Assembly: GCA_913030825.1 (NCBI GenBank)
Contig: CAJWCU010000017.1
Location: forward strand, 1 to 64,000
Length of the DNA stretch: 64,000 bases
Direction: 5' to 3'
From: an uncultured Rhodospirillaceae bacterium
GTDB taxonomy: Bacteria; Pseudomonadota; Alphaproteobacteria; Rhodospirillales; Casp-alpha2
Numbering within the stretch: the stretch's first letter is position 1; each line of letters begins with the position of its first letter. Shown one piece after another: positions 52,308 through 59,403 of the stretch. The position numbers and the translations under genes were made by a program. The notes under the pieces were generated by a model that saw nothing but the letters and a program-made list of their open reading frames with translations, was not told the origin of the DNA and ran no database searches.

Positions 52308-53734
52308 TGACAAATCGCGTCCGCAATCTCTCCAATAGCCGAACGGTCGGAGCCGCCGACTTAATCCCGAAGGCGGGACAGGTGGATTATTGGGACCGCG
52401 ATCTAAAGGGCTGGGGGCTTCGCGTGTCCGCGTCTGGCCGCCGAACATGGTTTGTGATGTATCGGGCGGGCGGCAGGCGCGAGCGGTTCACCCTGGGGAC
52501 TTACCCCGCGATGGGTGCGGCAGATGCCCGCGAGAAAGCGTTAGGCGTTCTGCGTTCCCTCGCTAACGGCCACAACCCCGCCCAGGAAAAGCGCACCGGC
52601 AAACTTGTCGATACGTTCGCGGAACTGGCAGAGGGCTATATCCGCAAATACGCCAAAGGCGAGGCATACGCGACCTGGGAAGATGGCCGGGAAATCTGCG
52701 AAGCGAACCCCGGCTTTAAGTTGTTAGGCCGTAAGCTGGTCACGCCTGACGGGTATCCCCCAAAAGACCTGAAAGATAATGACCGCGCTATCCGCGCTTA
52801 CTTGTCCGCGCCTGATGCACCGCCCGCGCCGAACAAGCGTTCATGGCGCAAGGACCAAGACGTTATCGACCGGGACTTGTTGCCCGAGTGGCGCTATCGC
52901 AAGGCGGACAGCATTACCCGCCTGGACGTGAACAGGGTCTTAGACAAGATTGTGGATCGAGGTTCGTCCGTCCAGGCCAACAGGGTCTTAGAAATCATCC
53001 GGGTCATGTATTCATGGGCAATCGGGGCAAGCCGTGTCGAAATCCATGTTAACCCGTGCCATGAAGTCAAAAAGCGCCACAAGGAAAAGAGCAAGGAGCG
53101 TCATCTTTCGACGGATGAAATTCCCGTGTTCTGGCCGATGGCGGGCAGCGCCGAACACCCTGCCAAAATAACCGAAGCGTCTAAGCTGGCGTTGCGATTG
53201 ATCCTGGCGACGGCACAGCGCCCCGGCGAAGTCCTGGGGATGCGGAAGGACGAACTAGACGCCAATTGGGAAACGTCAAATGATCCGGGCTGGACCATAC
53301 CGGGCGAGAGAGTGAAGAACGGGCGGACGCACCGCATACCCTTGTCACCCCTGGCCCTGGACCTCTTGCGGGAGGCCGTGGCGCTATCCGGGGACTCGCC
53401 TTTTGTGTTCCCGTCCCCGAGAGGGAAGGGGGCTATGCTGGTTTCGTCCCTGTCTCACGCCATCGCCCGTAGCCAGTTTTTCGGGCTGGATCCATTCACC
53501 CCCCATGACCTCCGGCGGTCTGCCTCAACGCATATGGGCCGGAAGGAATGCGGGGTACGCCCCCACGTCGTCTCCCGCGTCCTCAATCACATAGATCAGA
53601 CGGTTCGGGCGAAGCACTATGACCCCTACGACTACGACGACGAAAAGCGCGAAGCGTTGAACGCATGGAGCCGCCGCCTTGTCGAATTGATCGAGGGCGG
53701 GGCGAGCGTTGTTAGCCCGGAAAGGGGGGCGTGA
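52307..53734 (+). CDS. Tyrosine-family integrase, P4-like with N-terminal DUF4102-type domain
   Basis: 475 aa from the ATG at 52307; a TTG at 52280 is also in frame. The N-terminal arm-binding domain has WGLRVSASGRRTWFVMYRAGGRRERFTLGTYPAM. The core-binding domain is followed by the catalytic domain: first Arg in ATAQRPGEVLGM, HDLRRSASTHMG, then LNHIDQTVRAKHYDPY with the nucleophilic Tyr. It integrates an element at a tRNA gene, most likely the tRNA-Asn remnant beside it. The linker between core and catalytic domains is longer than in most P4 integrases. Its stop overlaps the next ATG as TGATG. Confidence 0.92.
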   Translation: MTNRVRNLSNSRTVGAADLIPKAGQVDYWDRDLKGWGLRVSASGRRTWFVMYRAGGRRERFTLGTYPAMGAADAREKALGVLRSLANGHNPAQEKRTGKLVDTFAELAEGYIRKYAKGEAYATWEDGREICEANPGFKLLGRKLVTPDGYPPKDLKDNDRAIRAYLSAPDAPPAPNKRSWRKDQDVIDRDLLPEWRYRKADSITRLDVNRVLDKIVDRGSSVQANRVLEIIRVMYSWAIGASRVEIHVNPCHEVKKRHKEKSKERHLSTDEIPVFWPMAGSAEHPAKITEASKLALRLILATAQRPGEVLGMRKDELDANWETSNDPGWTIPGERVKNGRTHRIPLSPLALDLLREAVALSGDSPFVFPSPRGKGAMLVSSLSHAIARSQFFGLDPFTPHDLRRSASTHMGRKECGVRPHVVSRVLNHIDQTVRAKHYDPYDYDDEKREALNAWSRRLVELIEGGASVVSPERGA

Positions 53735-54579
53735 TGGTCGAGTTTGTGCAGGTCTTCGATGTGTTCGGCCAAATGATGGTTGCCCATGCCATCGCGTCAC
53801 TTGGCGACAACGCCCCGCAATTGTCAGAAAAGGACCGAGCGGAAATTCAGGAGTATCTAAAGGCCGATCAAAAATACCGAGCTGCATTGAGCGCCTTGGA
53901 AAAGAAAAAGCGGGCGAACAAGGCTATAAAGGCTTCGATGAGTAGCAGGCCGCTAAACGATATAACTGCACCGGCCAAGCCCCCTTGCCCCCGGGCCGCG
54001 AAAGACCTTCTAACGGCGATTGCGGTTTATGACGGCGACGACCTTTCAAAGTCTGCCCGCGCGGTCGAAGAACACATAACCAGCGGTCGGATTAAATCGT
54101 TTGCCATGGACAAAGGGGTGCCATACCGCATTAAGCAGGGCGGATATTATATTTGCTCTCGCTATGAAAACGGGGTCAAGGTGCCCGGCTTGTACTGGCC
54201 GGGCCATACCCCTTGGTTCTACGGGCAGGGCGAAGGGCCTTATCGACCTATCGCCATCCTGAAAGATGACTACGAATATTTCATGCAGCACGGGGAGCCG
54301 ATGGGGGATGCAACGCCAGCACCCCAGCCGCCGCCCGCCGCGCCGATCAATAGCGCCAAGAGGAAGCGCGTCAAGCCAAACTCCAAGAAGGAAGCCGCCT
54401 GGATGGACGCGTTAGCATCTGAGTTGATGGGGGCGGGGCTTGTTATCTCGAAGCCTGACTTTAAGGAACGCTATCAAGCGGATTTTCCCGACGCCCCGGT
54501 AAAACATGCCCTAGCGATGTATGGCAAACTGCCGGAGGATGTCCGAAATGCACCCAACCGTCCTCGAAAGAACGGGTAA
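53734..54579 (+). CDS. Unknown protein coupled to the integrase
   Basis: 281 aa from the ATG overlapping the integrase stop. Residues about 1-70 are mainly helical with a Lys-rich coiled coil (LSALEKKKRANKAIKASM). The middle (100-180) is a compact domain with several Tyr/Trp: YRIKQGGYYICSRYENG and GLYWPGHTPWFYGQGEG. A Pro-rich hinge (TPAPQPPPAAP) precedes a basic C-terminal helical domain. I do not recognise the family. Its coupling to the integrase suggests a role in recombination or regulation of the element. Confidence 0.75.
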   Translation: MVEFVQVFDVFGQMMVAHAIASLGDNAPQLSEKDRAEIQEYLKADQKYRAALSALEKKKRANKAIKASMSSRPLNDITAPAKPPCPRAAKDLLTAIAVYDGDDLSKSARAVEEHITSGRIKSFAMDKGVPYRIKQGGYYICSRYENGVKVPGLYWPGHTPWFYGQGEGPYRPIAILKDDYEYFMQHGEPMGDATPAPQPPPAAPINSAKRKRVKPNSKKEAAWMDALASELMGAGLVISKPDFKERYQADFPDAPVKHALAMYGKLPEDVRNAPNRPRKNG

Positions 54580-54620
54580 CTAGGCCGCCCCCTTTTCAGA
54601 ACTGAGCGGTTTTTTTTACC

Positions 54621-54650
54621 GCCCACTTATCTCAGATATGTGGCCCACTT
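54621..54650. repeat. paired direct repeats upstream of the AlpA-like gene
   Basis: GCCCACTT occurs at 54621-54628 and 54643-54650, 22 bases apart, on the same face of the helix. It lies 74 bases before the AlpA-like start, with a palindromic ATCTCAGAT between the two. The 144-bp gap also has a T-run (GCGGTTTTTTTTACCGC) that may end the upstream gene. Confidence 0.35.
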
Positions 54651-54723
54651 TCGGAATGTTCTTCTATCGACAGCAGCGATTGGCAGTTGAGCCAGCCGCG
54701 AAGTGAGATAGGAGAACCGCCCC

Positions 54724-54954
54724 ATGACCGACCGCATTCTGTCTGTCCCCGAAACCCTCTCCAAGTGCGGCGACGTTAAGAGCCGTAACACCTTGCGCGG
54801 CTGGATCGAGACGCGGGGATTCCCCGAGCCGGTCCAGATTTCGCCGGGCCGCATTGGCTGGCGCGAAAGCGAGGTGGACGCATGGCTTGACCAGTTGCCG
54901 CGCGGCTTCCTTCGCCCGATTGGCCGAAACGCCCCAGAACACCAAGCCGCCTAA
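54724..54954 (+). CDS. AlpA-like helix-turn-helix regulator/excisionase
   Basis: 76 aa with AGGAGA upstream. VPETLSKCGDVKSRNTLRGWIETRGFPEPVQI with IGWRESEVDAWLDQLPRG is the MerR-like/AlpA fold that binds DNA as a small activator or excisionase. AlpA proteins switch on integrase or excision functions in P4-type and satellite elements. It opens the rightward gene run. Confidence 0.88.
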   Translation: MTDRILSVPETLSKCGDVKSRNTLRGWIETRGFPEPVQISPGRIGWRESEVDAWLDQLPRGFLRPIGRNAPEHQAA

Positions 54955-55089
54955 AGACGACCGCCAGAACGGCGGGCGATCCTTCACGCCTTGATGGGAG
55001 AACCCCAGAAAAGGCATGGCCCCGAAGCGCGGGAACGCAACGGGGCCGGAAACTTGAATATCAACCCCTCTCGCAAAGGAATTGACGAA

Positions 55090-55344
55090 ATGAACCTACA
55101 CGAAACCCCCGAAATCTTCAACGCCCATGACGCCCTGGCCCTGGCCCGCCGGATGGCGAGTGACCCGCACCTGTCTCAAGACCTAAGCGGCTTCGCGCGT
55201 GTCGCCACGTCATGTTTGACCCTTTACGCCAAGGAGGGCGGCCCGATCAACCAAGCCAAGGCCCAGGTGCTTGCCGAGCGCCTCGCCACGGTCGCGCCCG
55301 GTCGGATCGTCAGCACCCATTGGCCCCTTCAGGCGGAGGGTTGA
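55090..55344 (+). CDS. Small unknown element protein
   Basis: 84 aa from the ATG at 55090, preceded by AAAGGA. It is helical and acidic (IFNAHDALALARRMASDPHLS). No family is recognised. It is separated by 135 bp from the AlpA-like gene and lies 3 bp before the next. Confidence 0.65.
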   Translation: MNLHETPEIFNAHDALALARRMASDPHLSQDLSGFARVATSCLTLYAKEGGPINQAKAQVLAERLATVAPGRIVSTHWPLQAEG

Positions 55345-55347
55345 GCC

Positions 55348-55656
55348 ATGAAACAGGATCAGCTTACCGCCATTGTGTTCCGTGATGGGGATGCGCCCTT
55401 ACGGATCGTCGTCACCGGCAACCGCTTTTGTCGCACCCTTCGGGAACTGGTCAAGGTAGGCCCGAGAGGCACCACGGCGGCGGAAATGGCGTCATGGGCT
55501 CTAAGGCTTGCGCATTATGTGCATATCCTCAAACGCAATTACGGCTTTCATATCGATATGAAGCGCGAGCCGAACTCAGACGGGATTGGCTGGCACGGGC
55601 GCTATTTCCTTCGGGACCGGGTGCAGATCGTCGGCCCGGAACGGGAAGCCGCGTGA
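55348..55656 (+). CDS. Small winged-helix-like element protein
   Basis: 102 aa, with GGAGG nine bases upstream. The middle (LRELVKVGPRGTTAAEMASWALRLAHYVHILKR) has the shape of a winged-helix DNA-binding domain that is common in proteobacterial prophages. Its stop overlaps the next ATG as TGATG, so the block is translated as a unit. Confidence 0.7.
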   Translation: MKQDQLTAIVFRDGDAPLRIVVTGNRFCRTLRELVKVGPRGTTAAEMASWALRLAHYVHILKRNYGFHIDMKREPNSDGIGWHGRYFLRDRVQIVGPEREAA

Positions 55657-55973
55657 TGGACGGCGGGAACTTCTCCACGGCGGGGGCCTCAGCCCCCGTC
55701 ACCCCGTCAGACGGAGGTGTTGCCCTCCGTTTATCGGAAAGTTGGGAAATCCACTTTGACCCCTGCCAGTGGATGATCTGTAAGGCCCGAAATTTGCGTT
55801 CACAGCGCAAGTGGCAGCCCTTGGCCTACATCGGGGGCCGGAAAGCCTCTCTCTTGCGTGTGCTCGCTGAAATGGACGCGGAAATCACCCCCGAAGCCAT
55901 GGCTATCCTGAACGCCTGGCCTAAGAGGTTTCGTGACTGGCGGGCCGCACTCCTTAGCAGGGAGCCCGCATAA
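55656..55973 (+). CDS. Small unknown element protein
   Basis: 105 aa from the ATG overlapping the previous stop; an ORF from 55428 in the same frame is not coding in its first 76 codons. SWEIHFDPCQWMICKAR and WPKRFRDWRAALL are the most distinctive parts. No family is recognised. Its TAA overlaps the next ATG. Confidence 0.65.
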   Translation: MDGGNFSTAGASAPVTPSDGGVALRLSESWEIHFDPCQWMICKARNLRSQRKWQPLAYIGGRKASLLRVLAEMDAEITPEAMAILNAWPKRFRDWRAALLSREPA

Positions 55974-56581
55974 TGCCGAAAACAACCCACAAGGGACGAA
56001 ACAATAATGAGCCGTACGTCATGCTGCACCGTGGTGTCACAAATTCCGACGCCTGGAAAAGCCTCGACGGCATTACCCGCGCGGGCCTCATTGAGATCTG
56101 GACATATCACAATGGGTCAAACAATGGGCAGATCAGCTTCAGCGTCCGGCAGATGCGGAGCGCCCTGAAGGTCAGCACAGGAAAGGCCGCCAAGATTTTC
56201 TCAGACCTCCAAGACCGAGGCTTCTTGGTCAAGCGTCGCGGCAGCTCTTTTGACTGGAAAGAAGGCGCAGGCAAGGCGCAAGCAACCGAATGGGAAATCA
56301 CTACAGAGCGATGTGACGGCCAACCCGCAAAGCGACTTTATCGAACCTGGAAAAATCAGAACGCGGTTCACCTAGAGCAACCGAACGGTTCACCCAGAGA
56401 AACCGCTGCACATAATGAAGTGCCTGAAACACCTCCAACGGTTCACCCAGAGAAACCGATTAGGCCCCAATCCGCATCCAAACGGTTCACCAGTGGTAAC
56501 ACATCTATTAGCCATACCGGACGGGACTTCCTCGACGTGGCGTCAGATAGTTTCAGGGTCATCGAAGGGGGCAGAAAATGA
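55973..56581 (+). CDS. Putative replication initiator-like protein with internal iteron repeats
   Basis: 202 aa. Residues about 10-110 form a winged-helix-like domain: DAWKSLDGITRAGLIEIWTYHNG, QMRSALKVSTGKAAKIFSDLQDRGFLVKRRGS. From about 128 the protein becomes Pro/Glu/Asn-rich and probably disordered. The DNA of this part holds four copies of a 20-bp repeat in three reading frames (see the repeat entry). An origin inside the initiator gene is known from lambda O. The layout, not sequence similarity, is the basis for the replication call. It is coupled to the gene before it. Confidence 0.55.
   Translation: MPKTTHKGRNNNEPYVMLHRGVTNSDAWKSLDGITRAGLIEIWTYHNGSNNGQISFSVRQMRSALKVSTGKAAKIFSDLQDRGFLVKRRGSSFDWKEGAGKAQATEWEITTERCDGQPAKRLYRTWKNQNAVHLEQPNGSPRETAAHNEVPETPPTVHPEKPIRPQSASKRFTSGNTSISHTGRDFLDVASDSFRVIEGGRK
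56364..56502. repeat. four iteron-like 20-bp repeats inside the putative rep gene
   Basis: Consensus CGGTTCACCYAGAGMAACCG. Copies at 56364-56383, 56386-56405, 56439-56458 and 56483-56502; copies 2 and 3 are identical, copy 1 differs at two bases, copy 4 is degenerate on its right half. Each unit has CGGTT and AACCG as inverted ends. Start-to-start distances are 22, 53 and 44 bp, close to whole helical turns. Relative to the gene they fall in three different reading frames, so the repetition is not protein-driven. Confidence 0.8.
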
Positions 56582-56627
56582 CCTTGAAAGCCTCCATTTC
56601 AAAATTGGCGAAATCCCGGGTCTTGGC

Positions 56628-56822
56628 ATGACAGCAGAACGCCAACGACGCTATCGCCAACGGATGGCCAGGGGCGAGCGGGTCTTGGGCTTCGTCACCG
56701 ATCCGGAAATTGAAGATGGATTGGTTGGCGCCGGCTTCCTTGCACCGATAAATACCGACGATCCTGAGGCCGTACTTCAGGCGCTCCGAAAGGCGGTATT
56801 AAGCGTGATTTCAGATGACTGA
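56628..56822 (+). CDS. Small basic protein at the end of the element
   Basis: 64 aa from the ATG at 56628. It starts with a strongly basic helix (TAERQRRYRQRMARGERVLG) and ends acidic (INTDDPEAVLQALRKAV). Small proteins of this kind are common near mobile elements, often annotated as hypothetical. The upstream in-frame extension to 56415 overlaps the previous gene and the repeats and is not convincing. It lies 44 bp before the tRNA-Phe repeat. Confidence 0.6.
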   Translation: MTAERQRRYRQRMARGERVLGFVTDPEIEDGLVGAGFLAPINTDDPEAVLQALRKAVLSVISDD

Positions 56823-56866
56823 TTCGAGGACTCCCTTACCAAGGGAAGCGGCTCATGCTGGAACCA

Positions 56867-56892
56867 CCGACACCCGCATTTTCAGTGCGGTG
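56867..56892 (-). repeat. tRNA-Phe anticodon-arm repeat, left copy (att site)
   Basis: A 26-bp sequence identical to 62627-62652. On the minus strand it contains CCGCACTGAAAATGCGG, an anticodon arm with GAA (Phe). Further tRNA-like sequence continues to the left in the T-arm direction (GGTGGTTC) but then stops matching a tRNA. Confidence 0.75.
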
Positions 56893-56980
56893 TATTACCC
56901 ACGTCGAAGTCCCTATCTTGTTTTCGGTCCAACTCGGCAAAAATTGGTTTGGGCCACTTTTGCCGCTTGAGGGCTTCAAT

Positions 56981-57871
56981 CTATGGTCGGTCGGCCGCGC
57001 CGTTCATTTCTTCCAAGAGCCAGGAACACAGGAACTGCACCTTTCTCAGTTCCTTCTTCTTTGGGCTGACATGCACCGTGTAAGCGAACCCAGGAAGGTG
57101 AACAACCGGGCGATAGTGCACAAGCCAGCCCCGCGACACCATGTCCTGCGCAAGCACATCGCTGATTAGAATAAGACCCTGGCCGGAAAGCCCAGCCTGG
57201 AGCACTTCATACTCTTGATCGAATTCGCGAATTTTCGCTTTATCGGCCATATGGTCGCCCGCAGCTTCAAACCAATTTTGCCAGGTCACCGGCTTGAGCG
57301 TTTTCGATATCCACCGTGTGCTGATGAATTGGGCGTCGGAGATATCGTTTAGGCGTTCGATATAGTCTTTCGTGCCGAAGGCCTGAAAACGCTCGTGCGT
57401 CACGAGCGCCACGTCATCTGACTCTTCGTCCTCGGCGCCGTAACGGAGGGCGATATCAATGCTCTGATCCCGCCGCAGGTCCGTCACCTCGGTTGAGGAA
57501 ACCATGCGAACCCTGACGTTCGGGTGACGCGCTTCGAATGTCGCAACGCGCGGCGCAAACCAAAGCGCTGCGAACGCCGGTGTCGTGGAAATCGTCGCAA
57601 CGGTTTCCGACGTCTGCAGCGCATCGATCGTGGCTTGAATGCGCGAAAAGGAAACGGACGTCGCTTCGGCCAATTCTCGCCCCGCGTCCGTCAAGGAAAC
57701 CTGACGTGTGCCGCGAACGAATAGCGTGACGCCTATCTGCGCCTCCAATCCGCGAACATGATGAGAAATCGCGGTGGCGGAAACGTTCAACGCTTCGGCC
57801 GCGACTTTGAAACTGCCGCTCCGCGCCGCGGCGTCAAAGGCCCTGAGCGCGGCCAAGGAGGGCATAGACAT
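56981..57871 (-). CDS. LysR-type transcriptional regulator, GcvA-like
   Basis: 296 aa. The N-terminal helix-turn-helix has LAALRAFDAAARSGSFKVAAEALNVSATAISHHVRGLEAQIG. The rest is a type 2 periplasmic-binding-like effector domain. It is divergent from the FMN-oxidoreductase gene across 164 bp that contains a near-perfect T-N11-A palindrome, so it probably controls both genes. The effector is unknown. Confidence 0.9.
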   Translation of the reverse strand: MSMPSLAALRAFDAAARSGSFKVAAEALNVSATAISHHVRGLEAQIGVTLFVRGTRQVSLTDAGRELAEATSVSFSRIQATIDALQTSETVATISTTPAFAALWFAPRVATFEARHPNVRVRMVSSTEVTDLRRDQSIDIALRYGAEDEESDDVALVTHERFQAFGTKDYIERLNDISDAQFISTRWISKTLKPVTWQNWFEAAGDHMADKAKIREFDQEYEVLQAGLSGQGLILISDVLAQDMVSRGWLVHYRPVVHLPGFAYTVHVSPKKKELRKVQFLCSWLLEEMNGAADRP

Positions 57872-57880
57872 AACGCCTCC

Positions 57881-57903
57881 ATAAATAAGTTAAACTCATT
57901 TAT
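57881..57903. promoter_or_regulatory. LysR-type operator between the divergent genes
   Basis: ATAAATAAG-TTAAA-CTCATTTAT: a 9-bp inverted repeat with one mismatch around TTAAA, containing the T-N11-A pattern of LysR boxes. It lies ten bases from the lysR start, so binding would repress lysR itself. Confidence 0.6.
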
Positions 57904-58035
57904 AGGTGAGAACTTTGCTTTTGTCACGCGCGCGGAAAACGCCTCTTCTATGTGAAACATCTACGACGAAGAAATTAGAAGACCTTCTATTAATTCATTT
58001 TCGTCAGATAATTAAACACATAGGAGCCAAAAGTT

Positions 58036-58767
58036 ATGAGCAATATTCTACGGATCGACGCCAGCGTACGTCAGGCTCGATCTCTCACCCGAATGATGAG
58101 TGATTTGTTTCTCAAAAAGTGGCGTGAGACCGGTTCGATTCCGAATGTCATCCGTCGTGACGTCGGACTCAACCCGCCCCCGGCAATTTCGGAAGACTGG
58201 GTCGCCGCAGCCTTCACCCCTCTGGAACAACGCTCGCCCGAGCAATGCGCGCTGCTTAAGACCTCCGACGGGTTTATCGAGGAGGTCGAACAGGCCGACA
58301 TCATTTTGATCGCAACGCCAATGTACAATTACGGCATGCCTGCCGCCCTGAAGGCCTGGGTCGATCAGGTCGTGCGGGTCGGTAAAACCTTCACCTTCGA
58401 TCTCGCGCGCGGCGACCGGCCGCTCGAACCTATTTTCAGCGGAAAGACGCTTGTTCTGTTGACCGCATCGGGAGAATTCGGGTTTGGCCGTGGCGAACTG
58501 AACGAGGGCGCCGATCACCTGGTTCCCCATCTGCGCACCATCTCGAAATACCTAGGCGCCGACGACATTCATCATGTCGGGATCGAGTATCAGGAATTCG
58601 GTGACCATCGCTTCGACGGATCGAAGGCGGATGCCATCCGGGAGGTTGAACATCTTGCCCGAGACCTTGTCGAGGGGAGGAGCGACTCCTCCTATCGAAT
58701 GTCAGCACCTGCATCCGCGGCGACAAAAAGCCTTCACGCTACAATTTTGGGGGTAGCCCGAAGTTGA
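58036..58767 (+). CDS. FMN-dependent NADH-azoreductase/NAD(P)H dehydrogenase family protein
   Basis: 243 aa with AGGAG about ten bases upstream. The flavodoxin-like fold has ILRIDASVRQARSLTRMM at the FMN-phosphate loop, then IILIATPMYNYGMPAALKAWVDQVVRVGKTF, the family's main signature, and LLTASGEFGFG. It likely reduces quinones or azo/nitro compounds using NAD(P)H and FMN. It is divergent from a LysR regulator, a common detoxification arrangement. The C-terminal 40 residues extend past the usual family end. Confidence 0.9.
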   Translation: MSNILRIDASVRQARSLTRMMSDLFLKKWRETGSIPNVIRRDVGLNPPPAISEDWVAAAFTPLEQRSPEQCALLKTSDGFIEEVEQADIILIATPMYNYGMPAALKAWVDQVVRVGKTFTFDLARGDRPLEPIFSGKTLVLLTASGEFGFGRGELNEGADHLVPHLRTISKYLGADDIHHVGIEYQEFGDHRFDGSKADAIREVEHLARDLVEGRSDSSYRMSAPASAATKSLHATILGVARS

Positions 58768-58827
58768 ATTCTCAACTTTAATCCTCGATAGAAATTTAAT
58801 CTGCAGGACACACCAATGGGGGAAGGC

Positions 58828-59202
58828 ATGAACAAAGGTTTAGGTTACGCAGTGGCAGCCGCCATCATTTCTATCGCTATCACAGGTTGCGCAAATACTC
58901 GTGATCCCAATCCGGTCGGGTTGAAGCAGGCTGGGGATGAAAAGTTAACCTGTCGCGATATTGAGACCGAATACCGATCAAACACCAATATCGCTACAAA
59001 CAAGATTTCGAAGAACAATTCCGACGATGGCCAAGATATCCTTCTTGGGTTTCTTATTTGGCCCGGCCTCGCTGATTTTAAGAATGCAGATGGCACCGAA
59101 GGAAACGCGCTCTTGGACCGAAACAATTACCTTCGCGAGGTCGCAGTCCAAAAAAGTTGTGACACGCGCTCTTGGCCGAACCAGCCGACGCGATACGACT
59201 AA
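58828..59202 (+). CDS. Small lipoprotein of unknown function
   Basis: 124 aa from the ATG at 58828, with GGGGGAAGG just upstream; an ATG at 58816 is also in frame. The signal peptide ends in a lipobox IAITGC (Cys about residue 21). After it, CRDIETEYRSNTNIATNKISKN and ILLGFLIWPGLADFKNADGTEGNALLDRNNYL look like a short helical domain found in small bacterial lipoproteins. Lower GC than the chromosome suggests transfer. Confidence 0.75.
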   Translation: MNKGLGYAVAAAIISIAITGCANTRDPNPVGLKQAGDEKLTCRDIETEYRSNTNIATNKISKNNSDDGQDILLGFLIWPGLADFKNADGTEGNALLDRNNYLREVAVQKSCDTRSWPNQPTRYD

Positions 59203-59403
59203 TTCATCAGCCAGCCAAAACAATGTGTCCCGCGCATGTGCGCACTTTGGTAGACGATTGTGTCTTTAGCCGGTTGCTTCCTACAAGCCCTTGGCGCGCT
59301 TTAGAAAAATCTTCTATTCTTTCCGCTGCAGTAGCAAAAGAAACAAATCGTGCTCGCGGGGAAGGCCACGTGAACAAGGTGTAGACACGGGGGTTGGCTT
59401 AAC

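Noticed and set aside
56364-56502. CRISPR array
   Set aside because: The units are only 20 bp, spacers are 2 to 33 bp and irregular, and the repeats lie inside a coding gene with no cas genes near.
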